Assembly (NCBI GenBank): GCA_963761435.1
Contig: CAVXHJ010000001.1
Span: forward strand, 558,001-622,000
Direction of reading: 5' to 3'
DNA from: Roseiarcus sp963761435
GTDB taxonomy: Bacteria > Pseudomonadota > Alphaproteobacteria > Rhizobiales > Beijerinckiaceae
DNA length: 64,000 bases
Each line of letters opens with the position of its first letter. Position 1 is the stretch's first letter. A program made the position numbers and the translations under genes. The notes below the pieces were generated by a model. The model was not told where the DNA came from. It worked only from the letters and a program-made list of their open reading frames with translations, and did no database searches. Below, piece after piece: positions 8,683 to 16,888 of this stretch.

Positions 8683-9840
8683 ATGTTGTTCACGGCCGAG
8701 CACGAAGAGCCGCGTCGAAGCCTGCAGAAATTCATCGCCGCCGAGATCAATCCCCATGTCGACGAATGGGAGGCGGCAGGCGAGTTTCCGACGCATGAGC
8801 TCTTCAAGAAGCTCGGCGATCTCGGCTTTCTCGGATTGAACAAGCCGGTCGAATTCGGCGGCTTAGGGCTCGACTATTCCTACGCCTTGATGATGGCGGA
8901 AGAATTGGGGGCCGTTCACAGCGGCTCGGTCCCGATGGCGATTGGGGTCCACACCGACATGGCCACGCCCGCTCTCGCCCGGTTCGGCTCCGATGAGTTG
9001 CGCCGCGAGTTTCTTGCGCCGGCGATTTCCGGCGACGTCGTCGCCTGCGTCGGCGTGTCAGAGCCAGGAGCTGGCTCCGACGTTGCCGGGATTAGAACCA
9101 ACGCGCGGTCCGATGGCGACGACTACGTCATCGATGGCGGCAAGATGTGGATCACCAATGGCGCCAAGGCGGATTGGATGTGCCTCCTCGCCAATACCGG
9201 CGACGGACCCAAACATCGCAACAAGTCGCTGATCTGCGTGCCGATGAAAACGAAGGGGGTCACCGTCGCGCGCAAGCTCGACAAGCTCGGCATGCGCGCG
9301 TCCGACACTGCGCAGATCTTCTTCGAGGGCGTGAGGGTGCCGAAGCGCAACCGCATCGGCGATGAGGGCAAGGGCTTCGTCTACCAGATGATGCAGTTCC
9401 AGGAGGAGCGCCTGTGGGCGGCGGCGGCGTGCCTCAAGGCGCACGAGCGCACGATCGCCGAGACGATCGCCTACACTCGCCAGCGCAACGCGTTCGGCCG
9501 TAGCATTCTCGACAATCAGACGGTGCACTTCAGGCTCGCCGAGTTGCAGACGGAGATCGAGCTCCTGCGCTCGCTGATCTATCGCGCGGCGGAGGCGATG
9601 ATCGAGGGCGCCGACATGACACAACTCGCGTCGATGGCGAAGCTGAAGGCTGGCCAATTGGGACGCGAAGTGCCGAGCGCCTGCCTGCAATACTGGGGCG
9701 GCATGGGATATATGAACGAGACCCCCGTGAGCCGCGCCTTCCGCGACGGCCGCCTCGCTTCCATCGCGGGAGGCGCCGATGAGGTGATGCTGACGATCCT
9801 GTGCAAGGGCATGGGAACGCTGCCGGGGATGGGGCAGTAG
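8683..9840 (+). CDS. acyl-CoA dehydrogenase (citronellyl-CoA dehydrogenase-like)
   Basis: 385 residues, the normal size. It shows the FAD-dependent acyl-CoA dehydrogenase signatures: VGVSEPGAGSD at about 123-133, KMWITNG, KLGMRASDTAQIFFEGVRVP, and QYWGGMGYM near the end. These enzymes introduce a 2,3 double bond into acyl-CoA thioesters and pass electrons to ETF. The N-terminus and the PMAIGVHTDMATPAL segment resemble the AtuD/citronellyl-CoA group of branched-chain substrates, but that assignment is by memory of the family only. The start at 8683 is chosen because the upstream part of the frame is not family-like and GGAAGCGGAG precedes it. It stands alone; no partner of a terpene pathway is visible. 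Confidence 0.88.
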   Translation: MLFTAEHEEPRRSLQKFIAAEINPHVDEWEAAGEFPTHELFKKLGDLGFLGLNKPVEFGGLGLDYSYALMMAEELGAVHSGSVPMAIGVHTDMATPALARFGSDELRREFLAPAISGDVVACVGVSEPGAGSDVAGIRTNARSDGDDYVIDGGKMWITNGAKADWMCLLANTGDGPKHRNKSLICVPMKTKGVTVARKLDKLGMRASDTAQIFFEGVRVPKRNRIGDEGKGFVYQMMQFQEERLWAAAACLKAHERTIAETIAYTRQRNAFGRSILDNQTVHFRLAELQTEIELLRSLIYRAAEAMIEGADMTQLASMAKLKAGQLGREVPSACLQYWGGMGYMNETPVSRAFRDGRLASIAGGADEVMLTILCKGMGTLPGMGQ

Positions 9841-9938
9841 CGAGGCGATGTCTCGAGCGCTGGAGAGTTGAGGGCGGCTGACGCGCCGCCGCGCCCGCTT
9901 CTCTAAACCAGGCCGTCGATCCGGTCGATGACGCTCCC

Positions 9939-10346
9939 ATGGCGCCGGTCAGACCCAAGCCTGGAGGAAGCCCGGCAAAGAATCCGGGAAGCCCAGCAAA
10001 GGAAGCCGGAAGCGGGGCAAAGGATTCCGGAAAGGTATCAAAGGAAAACCCTTCCGCGAATTGGGCCTTTTCAATGGGTTACGACGATCCGGGGCAAAAA
10101 CCCGCTTTCTTCCGGCCCGCTTCTCCTGGCGCCGCTCCTCGAGGCGGCGCGTTCGGCGACAGGACCACTCTATCCGTGGTTTCTGATAATCGCAAGAAAA
10201 AGTCGGGCTCTTATGGCGTTATGCTGTTGGTCGGGATGGTGTTCGCGAGCATTGCCGTCATGGCGGACTGCGCCATCAGCGGCGTCATGGCCGGGCTTGC
10301 CCGGCCATCCACGACGGCGCCGGCGCAAGTCTCGCGCTGTGCATAG
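9939..10346 (+). CDS. doubtful ORF with a seven-residue tandem repeat
   Basis: 135 residues, 98 bp after the acyl-CoA dehydrogenase. Residues about 10-37 are four copies of a seven-residue unit (GSPAKNP, GSPAKEA, GSGAKDS, GKVSKEN), encoded by four 21-base units at 9966-10049. A soluble stretch and one hydrophobic segment (YGVMLLVGMVFASIAVMA) follow. The C-terminal 25 codons run into the inverted copy of the palindromic repeat at 10283-10320, so the end may be accidental. The preserved multiple-of-three repeat period favours coding; the repeat-derived tail argues against. Confidence 0.3.
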   Translation: MAPVRPKPGGSPAKNPGSPAKEAGSGAKDSGKVSKENPSANWAFSMGYDDPGQKPAFFRPASPGAAPRGGAFGDRTTLSVVSDNRKKKSGSYGVMLLVGMVFASIAVMADCAISGVMAGLARPSTTAPAQVSRCA

Positions 10347-10493
10347 ATGCGCAGGGCCTTCGTCGACCGGGCCAGCCTGCCATGCGCCGATGGCGCGCCG
10401 ATGCGGAACCCGTTCTTGCGGCGGCCCGGCGTGGATGGCCGGGACAAGCCCGGCCATGACTGCAAGGGTTCCCCGCCTCACAACAGATAACGC

Positions 10494-10521
10494 GATAAGA
10501 GCGAAAAGTCGCGCTCTTATC
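10494..10521. repeat. perfect hairpin within the repeat cluster
   Basis: GATAAGAGCG at 10494-10503 pairs with CGCTCTTATC at 10512-10521 around an 8-base loop. It belongs to the second repeat unit of the cluster. No T-tract follows on either strand, so a repeat hairpin is more likely than a terminator. Confidence 0.6.
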
Positions 10522-10859
10522 GTAGATGCGCTGGGTCTTCGTGGATGGCCGGGACAAGCCCGGCCATGACGCCTTGATGGCGCTGTCCGCCACCTCCGCC
10601 ATGCTCCCGATTCCTTCCCCACAACAGCCAACGCGCAGGCAAGCGCGAAAAGCCTTGCGACCGTCCGCCTTCCTGCCGGTCGCGCCGAGGCGGGACTCGT
10701 TCTTGCGGCGGCCCGGCGTGGATGGCCGGGACAAGCCCGGCCATGACGGCAAGGGTTCGACGAACGAACAGCAAACCGGTCGACCAACAGATAACGCCAT
10801 AAGAGCCAAAAGCCGGCGCCTTGACCGACCGCGCCCTTTGAGCCCCCGGCCATGACGCG

Positions 10860-11180
10860 CTAAAGCAGCGCCGCCGCCGCCCTGCGGCGCTGTTCGGCGT
10901 CGACGCGGTCGAGCGCCGCGCGCAAAACCTGCGCTTTTCCGATGGTTCCGAGGTTGTCTTTCGCCGGTTTCGCGCCACGCGGCGCCGCCTTGCCGCGAAT
11001 CTCGCGCCTCTGCCGCGCGGCGATGCTCTTGGCGCGATCATGCGCCTCCCGCAGCCGGCGCGCGGCGGCCTTGAGCTCGTCGTCGGACAGGCGCTCGATC
11101 TCGGGCGCCCGCGTCGAGGCGACCAGCTCGATTTCGGCAGCGGTGAGGAGCCTGGCTTCCAGCTTCGCTGTTTCGGTCAT
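10860..11180 (-). CDS. hypothetical protein, charged and helical
   Basis: 106 residues from the ATG at 11180. The sequence is strongly helical and charged (LTAAEIELVASTRAPEIERLSDDELKAAARRLREAHDRAKSIAARQRREIRGK), likely a coiled coil with a basic linker. It has no signal peptide, membrane segment or catalytic motif. It starts 13 bp after the stop of the PEP-CTERM gene on the same strand, so the two may be co-transcribed. No family recognised. Confidence 0.6.
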   Translation of the reverse strand: MTETAKLEARLLTAAEIELVASTRAPEIERLSDDELKAAARRLREAHDRAKSIAARQRREIRGKAAPRGAKPAKDNLGTIGKAQVLRAALDRVDAEQRRRAAAALL

Positions 11181-11193
11181 AGGGGCGCACACA

Positions 11194-11832
11194 TCACGCA
11201 GTTCGGGGTTTCGCCTTGAGCCTCTGCCGGCGAAGAGCGGCGAAGCCAAAACCGGCAAAGCCGATCATCATCATCGCCCACGCCGGCGGTTCCGGGACGC
11301 CGGCCATCGAAGCGATCTCTATCGCGGGATCAGGAGAAAACCCCCCGCCATCGGTCAAGAAGGTCGATTCCGCCCCTGAATTCTCAACCCAGGCGATGAA
11401 CCAGGTCACGGGCATCGCGCCGCCGTGATCCAAATTGTAGACATCCAGTCCCGCCCCGGGGAAGCAGTCCGCTCCGTCGCCCGCTATGTCGCTGCAGAAC
11501 CGGATGGACGCTCCAGGCGAGGCGCTACCGACTGTGAAGATTCCCGCGGGCGTCGCTTCGAGCATGAAGTCCGTCGTGCTGATTCCCGAGCCCGGATTTG
11601 ATGAACTGCCGCTCGTGCCGTCGCTTGCCTTGAATGACCACGACAGAATATTGCTCGAATCGAGATCGCATGAATCGCAGTTGGTCGTGATGAGGCCGGT
11701 GATCGAGCCGGTCTTGCCGGTCGTTGTGACGGCAAAGGTATAGTCGACGTCATAAGTGTATGCTGTTGCACCAGCTGGGAAAGGGGTCAGCCAGGCGGCA
11801 ATCAGCATCAGGCCCAGCAACGCCTTTTTCAT
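11194..11832 (-). CDS. PEP-CTERM sorting-domain protein
   Basis: 212 residues from the ATG at 11832, preferred over 11844 because GGAGGGG sits just before it. An N-terminal signal peptide (MKKALLGLMLIAAWLTPFPAGATA) is followed by a beta-rich mature domain with two close cysteines (CDSCD). The last 34 residues are a PEP-CTERM tail: VPEPPAWAMMMIGF, a hydrophobic helix, then an RRQR cluster. Such tails are recognised by exosortase, which anchors or releases the protein at the cell surface, usually in species with exopolysaccharide loci. No exosortase gene is in this window. A palindrome lies in the leader. Confidence 0.85.
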   Translation of the reverse strand: MKKALLGLMLIAAWLTPFPAGATAYTYDVDYTFAVTTTGKTGSITGLITTNCDSCDLDSSNILSWSFKASDGTSGSSSNPGSGISTTDFMLEATPAGIFTVGSASPGASIRFCSDIAGDGADCFPGAGLDVYNLDHGGAMPVTWFIAWVENSGAESTFLTDGGGFSPDPAIEIASMAGVPEPPAWAMMMIGFAGFGFAALRRQRLKAKPRTA

Positions 11833-11844
11833 TGCCCCCTCCAA

Positions 11845-11864
11845 ATTGTCTCAGGTTAGACAAT
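11845..11864 (-). promoter_or_regulatory. palindrome in the leader of the PEP-CTERM gene
   Basis: ATTGTCT and AGACAAT form a perfect 7-base inverted repeat around six bases. It ends 12 bases upstream of the chosen start, overlapping the ribosome-site region. It could be an operator (TGTC-N8-GACA symmetry) or an mRNA hairpin; no regulator is identified. Confidence 0.35.
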
Positions 11865-12042
11865 CGCTCGCATCAAGGAGACTAACCAACACCTGACCGC
11901 TGGTAAAGGCGCAATATCCGCCCGGTTGGACGACGGCGCGTTGTCCTGATATCGGCGGCGCAAAGGCGGCGTCGCAGCGCGTCACAAGAAGCTCGCCAGG
12001 AACCCTGGTCAACCTCGTCAAGCAGACCGGCAGGAGAAGCCC

Positions 12043-12477
12043 GTGAGGATCCCAATCAGCGTTGCCGCGGCGACGTTAGTTTTGTCGCTCGCCGCCCCGG
12101 CGGCCGTCGCCGGTCCGGCCGAATACAATCGCGGCTATTCCGATTGTCTCGACGGCCGATACGATGAGGGGGCGGCGCAGTACAGCCGCTCCTACAGGCA
12201 GGGATGCCGCGCCGCGCAAGAGGAACACGGGGGTGAAGAGCAGCCGCGTCACCGGCGACCGACCATTGGAATTCCCAACGTTAGCGGAATGGGAGCCGTC
12301 CAGGCCCTGGGGACGATGGCGTCGCGTGGATACAGGAACGTCGGCACCTCGGCGGCCGGCGGAGCAATCGCGGGAATCTACTTCAATCCTCAAACGGGAG
12401 AATGTGTCCAGCTCACCAGCGTGAATGGCCGGGTGGTCGACGCGCGCGACATCGGGACCGATCGGCGCTGCCGGTGA
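12043..12477 (+). CDS. secreted hypothetical protein
   Basis: 144 residues starting at a GTG with AGGAG seven bases upstream. A clear Sec signal peptide ends at AVAGPA (cleavage near residue 24). The mature part has two cysteines in the first 35 residues (NRGYSDCLDGRYDEGAAQYSRSYRQGC) and two more near the end (GECVQLTSVNGRVVDARDIGTDRRC), which may form disulfides in the periplasm. I do not recognise the family. Confidence 0.65.
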   Translation: MRIPISVAAATLVLSLAAPAAVAGPAEYNRGYSDCLDGRYDEGAAQYSRSYRQGCRAAQEEHGGEEQPRHRRPTIGIPNVSGMGAVQALGTMASRGYRNVGTSAAGGAIAGIYFNPQTGECVQLTSVNGRVVDARDIGTDRRCR

Positions 12478-12559
12478 CATTCTGCCGCTCGCGAGTGAAG
12501 CCATTCCACCCTGACGCAACACAACCCGGAGCGCGGCTCCCGCGTCGGAGGCGTCTCCC

Positions 12560-13852
12560 ATGATTCCCGCTGCCCGCGCCGCCGCCGCGATCGAGGTCCT
12601 GGCGGACATCGAGACTCGCCGCCGCCCCGCGGCCGATGCGATGAAGGACTGGGGCCTTGGTCATCGCTTCGCCGGCTCTGGCGACCGCGCCGCGATCTCG
12701 AGCCTCGTCTATGACGCTCTGCGCAAGAAAAGCTCGTCCGCCTGGATCATGGGCGAGTCCACGCCGCGCGCCGAGATCCTCGGCGCGCTGAGGCAGACGC
12801 GCGGGCTCGACGCCGCGGCCATCGCGGCGCTGTTCTCGGGCGAGGGCCATGCGCCCACGGCGCTGACCGACGCCGAGCGGGCGCGGCTCGACGCTGCCGA
12901 TCTCACCGGCGCCCCGCCGCATGTCGCGGGAGACTATCCCGAATGGCTGGCGAGCGAGTTCGAGGCGAGCTTCGGCGACCAGGCCGCCGACGAGGGCAGG
13001 GCGCTGGCGGAGCGGGCGCCGCTTGATCTGCGCGTCAACCTTCTCAAGAGCACGCGCGAGAAGGCGCTCGCCGCGCTTTCCTACCTCGCGCCCGAGCCGA
13101 CCCCGTTCTCTCCGGTCGGTTTGCGCATCGCCATGCGCGGGGACGGCCGCGCGCCGCCGCTCGCCTCCGACCCAGCCTATCTCAAAGGCCTCGTCGAAGT
13201 GCAGGACGAGGGCTCGCAACTCGCGGCGTTGCTTGCCGAGGCCAAGCCCGGCATGCAGGTCCTCGACCTCTGCGCCGGGGCGGGCGGCAAGACGCTCGCG
13301 ATCGCCGCGGCGATGGAAAACCACGGCCAGATCTACGCCGCCGACGACGACGCGAGGCGCCTCGCGCCCATCTTCGCCCGGCTCGCCCGGTCAGGCGCGC
13401 GCAACGTCCAGGTCCGGGCGCCGCGAGGCCGGGAGGACGTGCTCGCCGACCTCGAAGGGCGTTGCGATCTCGTCCTTATCGACGCGCCGTGTACGGGCTC
13501 CGGCGCCTGGCGGCGCAACCCCGACGCCAAGTGGCGCATCCGTCCCGGCGCGCTCGAGCAGCGGATCAAGGATCAGGACGAAACGCTTGAAAACGCCTTG
13601 CGTTTCGTCAAGCGTGGCGGCCGGATCGTGTACATCACCTGCTCGGTGCTCAAGGCCGAGAACGAGGACCGGATTGCTGCATTTCTGGAGCGCCACGACG
13701 AGTTGTTGCCAATAGACGCCGCGGCGCAGGCGCGCTCCGCGGGCCTGCCGGCGCTCGCCGACCATCGCTCGGCCCTCGGCCCCGGCTTTCGCCTCAGCCC
13801 GAGGACGACGGGCACGGACGGATTTTACATCACGGCTCTAGCCAGAATGTGA
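12560..13852 (+). CDS. RsmB/NOP family class I SAM-dependent RNA methyltransferase
   Basis: 430 residues. An N-terminal NusB-like helical domain (to about 140) precedes the Rossmann-fold methyltransferase. DLCAGAGGKT is near residue 235 (SAM binding), DAPCTGSGAWRRNPD near 307 (first catalytic cysteine motif) and YITCSVLKAENED near 357 (nucleophile cysteine in the TC motif). These enzymes make 5-methylcytosine in 16S rRNA or tRNA. The architecture fits RsmB, but several alphaproteobacterial paralogues exist, so no symbol is given. The ATG at 12560 follows GGAGGCGTCTCCC. Confidence 0.9.
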   Translation: MIPAARAAAAIEVLADIETRRRPAADAMKDWGLGHRFAGSGDRAAISSLVYDALRKKSSSAWIMGESTPRAEILGALRQTRGLDAAAIAALFSGEGHAPTALTDAERARLDAADLTGAPPHVAGDYPEWLASEFEASFGDQAADEGRALAERAPLDLRVNLLKSTREKALAALSYLAPEPTPFSPVGLRIAMRGDGRAPPLASDPAYLKGLVEVQDEGSQLAALLAEAKPGMQVLDLCAGAGGKTLAIAAAMENHGQIYAADDDARRLAPIFARLARSGARNVQVRAPRGREDVLADLEGRCDLVLIDAPCTGSGAWRRNPDAKWRIRPGALEQRIKDQDETLENALRFVKRGGRIVYITCSVLKAENEDRIAAFLERHDELLPIDAAAQARSAGLPALADHRSALGPGFRLSPRTTGTDGFYITALARM

Positions 13853-14275
13853 GATGGAACCTAGCCTTATCTGCGTTTGCTGACTTTTCGGGAGAGACCA
13901 CCCACGAGCCGACGCGCTCGGCTACGGGCCGACGTTCGTGCGAGGCTGGTCGCAGCCCAGGAAAGACAGCGCGGCGAGCTTCGCCCTGAACGGGGTCAAG
14001 TTCGTCCCTTCGCTGATGGCGATGGACCCGATCTCGTTCGCGGCTTCGTTCTACCCGGCGACGCTTCTCATCCTCAACACGGCGGTCGCGACCATGCTCG
14101 TGTCGCGCAGGCGGGCCATCCAGCAGGCGGCCGGGCGTCGGCGCGGCGCGCTTTGTGACCCCACGCACAGCGCGGGCGAGCGCCCGCGTCTACGGCTTCC
14201 GAGCGCGTCGTTGCGGTTCGGCCGGGCAGGGGTAGAATGTCGCTCCGGCCATAGGCGGCGTGGGGGAGGGCGATC
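13853..14275. other. 423-bp intergenic stretch with a possible gene remnant
   Basis: One frame (about 13938-14140, plus strand) reads a protein-like stretch with a hydrophobic helix (FYPATLLILNTAVATMLVSRRR) but then continues into arginine-rich noise, and no ribosome site precedes it. It may be the tail of a lost membrane protein. Nothing else is supported here. Confidence 0.3.
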
Positions 14276-16552
14276 ATGGGCACCCGTCGTTTCCTTTTTG
14301 CCGTGCTCACTCTCGGATCGTTGGCGCCCCAGGCGGCGCTCGCCCTCGACTGGGAGATCGAGCGCAACTTTCGCTATTTCCTCTATCCCTCCGACGTCGC
14401 CGCGCAGCGGGTGGCGCGCGACCTTTACGCCGCCAGGAACGGCTCGGCGCCGACGCCGCAGCAGCTTGAAAACTTCATGAACGGCCCGGCCTTCTGGACC
14501 ACGAAGCTCAGCGAAGCCGGCGATCTCGCGAAAAGCTGGCCGATCGACTGGCCGCGCGACGCCGCCGCCACGCCCTATGACATTGTCAAGCAGCTCAGGG
14601 CGGAGGAGGGACGGCCGGCGCCGGCGCTTGAGCCGGAACTCGACCGGCGCGGCTGGGCGAGCCTGCTCGTCCGCGAGCGGCCGGAAGGCCCGACGCTGAC
14701 CGGATCGACCGCGACCTGCTGGAATCCGGTCCAGAGGCTGCATAATGGCTGCGCGGTCTGGGGCGACTATGTGCGGGCGCCAGGATGGATCGTGCGCGTC
14801 TTCGACCCCGACGCGGCGGCGGGCCAAACGTGCCAGTGGACTTTCGCTGGCGCAGTCCCCGCGGGCGGCGCGGACGCCCGGACGTTTGTCGCGGCGACCC
14901 AACGGGCGCTCAGAGCGGGGCCGACAACCGTCTCAGGCGATTGCCGCGAACTTCGCGTCGTCGTCCCGTCAGATCCGAACGACTTGAAGTCCGTCGCCGG
15001 CCAGACGGCCGTCACCCGGACAATGAACGGCTCGCAGGCGAGCGTGACGGTCACGCCAAAGGACCGCCTGGTGATCGGCTTCGGCAATTCCTTCACCTCC
15101 GGCGAAGGCAATCCGGAACTTGTCGCCCACTTTTCCGGCGCGCCCTGGACAGGCGGCAATCTCCCCGCCCGCGCTCCGGATCCCGTTTCGCTCGCGGGCA
15201 AGGATACGCGCGCGCAATGGACCGACCGGTGGTGCCATCGCTCGGTCTATTCCTGGCAGATTCGCAGTGTCCTGGCGGCCGCGCTGAGCGACCCGCGCCA
15301 GTCCTTCACAATTCTCCCCTATGGCTGCTCGGGCGCGACCATTCCGGAGGGCATCCTCTATGCCTATGACGGCGTCGAGTGGAGCGCCGCGAGCGACACG
15401 GGCATCATCGGCGCCCGCTCGGAGATCGGGCTGGCCTACCAGGAAATCTGCCAGCCTCAGGCTTTCCGCTCCTATTGCGTCGCGGGCTTCCCCTGGTGCG
15501 GGCGGACCGAGCCTCCGACCGACGCGCAGGAACAGGCGCCGGGCTTCTACGATTCGGCCGCGCCGGGTTTGCGCCGCGCGATCATGCGCTGCGGGGCGAC
15601 GAATGTCTTCAAGCGCGCAGCCGACGCGCTGCTGATCGACATCGGCGTCAACGACGTCGGCTTCGCCGGCTGGGTGGCGGCGATCATCCTGCGCGACCCG
15701 TTCCTGCGCGATGCGGCCGGCGCGGCGGCGCCATGCTTCGACGGGACAGCGAACTGCGCCGCGACGCAGAGCAATTTTGCCAGACTTGGGCGCCGGTACG
15801 ACCTTCTGCGGACGGTCCTCGATCGATACATGCTGCCGGATTTCGGCATCGACCCGTCGCATGTGATCGTCGCCGTCTATCCGCCGGCGCTCGAGAACGA
15901 GACCGGCGTCCTCTGCCCTCAGGGAAATTCGGGGCTGACGATCGCGACCGTTCCTGTCGATCCGTTCGCGGGCTCCTGCGGCGGCTGGGCCTTTACCGGA
16001 GGCGCGCTTGCGCAATATCCGGAAAGCGATCAGGTGGAGAGGGACGTCGAGCAGGCGCGGGTCAAGCTCAACGAAAGTCTCGCCGCTTTCGCTCTCAAGC
16101 CTCCGGCCTTCGACGTCGTCACCGCCTACACGTCGGCTTATGCGAAGCGCGGGGTTTGCGCGACAATCGATCCGCAAAGCCACCCGCCGGCCGGCGAAGC
16201 CTGTTTCACGGTGACGGATTTCGCCAACCTGCAGTGCGCGCTTAGCGCCGAATTGACCCATCTGCCGCGAGCGGAGGCGAACGGCTGCCCCGGCGTCACG
16301 ACTTTCCTGCCGTTCCGGCCGGCGGAGTTCGAGCCCTACCGCAGCCGCACCCGGCTTTACCGCACCATGAACGACGTCTTTCTCGCCATCAACGACCGGC
16401 CGGACCAATATCTCGACGAAGGACTCCCCGGCGCGCTCGATCTTCAGGGCCGCGCGACGGGCGGGGCCTTCCACCCGACGGCGGAAGGACACGCGATCAT
16501 CGCCAACGATGCGGCGAGCGAGCTTTGTCAGCGCATCGGCTGCGGTCACTGA
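14276..16552 (+). CDS. large secreted SGNH/GDSL-type hydrolase-like protein
   Basis: 758 residues with a signal peptide (cleavage near ALAL, residue 24). SGNH blocks are in order: block I GFGNSFTSGEG near residue 268 (Ser nucleophile, but Asn replaces the Asp of GDS), block III DIGVNDVGFAGW near 454 (GxND), and block V FHPTAEGH near 731 (His/Asp-type end). About 240 residues precede the hydrolase part and contain two cysteine pairs. The protein is likely periplasmic or exported and may deacylate a lipid or polysaccharide; the substrate is unknown. GGGGGAGGG lies six bases before the ATG. The strand opposite carries a 526-codon open frame that I treat as a shadow of high GC. Confidence 0.75.
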   Translation: MGTRRFLFAVLTLGSLAPQAALALDWEIERNFRYFLYPSDVAAQRVARDLYAARNGSAPTPQQLENFMNGPAFWTTKLSEAGDLAKSWPIDWPRDAAATPYDIVKQLRAEEGRPAPALEPELDRRGWASLLVRERPEGPTLTGSTATCWNPVQRLHNGCAVWGDYVRAPGWIVRVFDPDAAAGQTCQWTFAGAVPAGGADARTFVAATQRALRAGPTTVSGDCRELRVVVPSDPNDLKSVAGQTAVTRTMNGSQASVTVTPKDRLVIGFGNSFTSGEGNPELVAHFSGAPWTGGNLPARAPDPVSLAGKDTRAQWTDRWCHRSVYSWQIRSVLAAALSDPRQSFTILPYGCSGATIPEGILYAYDGVEWSAASDTGIIGARSEIGLAYQEICQPQAFRSYCVAGFPWCGRTEPPTDAQEQAPGFYDSAAPGLRRAIMRCGATNVFKRAADALLIDIGVNDVGFAGWVAAIILRDPFLRDAAGAAAPCFDGTANCAATQSNFARLGRRYDLLRTVLDRYMLPDFGIDPSHVIVAVYPPALENETGVLCPQGNSGLTIATVPVDPFAGSCGGWAFTGGALAQYPESDQVERDVEQARVKLNESLAAFALKPPAFDVVTAYTSAYAKRGVCATIDPQSHPPAGEACFTVTDFANLQCALSAELTHLPRAEANGCPGVTTFLPFRPAEFEPYRSRTRLYRTMNDVFLAINDRPDQYLDEGLPGALDLQGRATGGAFHPTAEGHAIIANDAASELCQRIGCGH

Positions 16553-16888
16553 CGGCGCCGCCCGACCGCGGGAGGCCGAGGACTATCGCCAGGCGACGTC
16601 AGGTAGGGAAAGTGGTCGGCGTGGAACCCCAATACCGGCGAAGCGCATGGTCTGTATTTCGCTGGAAAAACGTAGGGGTTGGGCGTCGCTTTTATTCCCG
16701 CAATCCACATCTGGGCGCATACGTGTGCGTGAGCGTCGCGGGTGCGCTTTCGGCCATTCGAGGAGTTTCGCGAAGGATGCCAAGCGCCTGGTTTCAGCGG
16801 GGCTCGGCTGAGCCGCGCCAAAGCGCCGCGATGGTTTTTCCTCGACGAGGTTTGACCGCCCTTCGGCCCGGTCTTAATAGCGTCGGCG
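16553..16888. other. 336-bp intergenic region before lipA
   Basis: No gene, repeat or convincing promoter could be supported here. Short open frames in it are not conserved-looking and lack ribosome sites. Confidence 0.5.

Larger units (their letters stand above)
9841..10859. repeat. gene-poor region with clustered palindromic repeats
   Basis: This kilobase holds several copies of a palindromic unit whose core is GTGGATGGCCGGGACAAGC followed by its complement-like CGGCCATGAC. Direct copies lie at about 10428-10460, 10538-10570 and 10707-10748, and an inverted copy at about 10284-10320. Two copies (about 10413-10470 and 10690-10757) are almost identical for about 60 bp including flanks. A second unit, CAACAGATAACGC followed by ATAAGAGC, appears at 10481-10503, 10781-10807 and inverted at 10207-10235. 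The layout suggests a composite REP/BIME-like element. Apart from the doubtful ORF at 9939-10346 I see no gene. Confidence 0.8.

Noticed and set aside
12413..13324. 303-codon minus-strand frame over the rRNA methyltransferase gene
   Set aside because: Antisense shadow; the methyltransferase motifs on the plus strand are complete.
14969..16549. 526-codon open frame opposite the SGNH-type gene
   Set aside because: Arginine-rich shadow caused by high GC; no domain, ribosome site or signal. The plus-strand gene has all of these.
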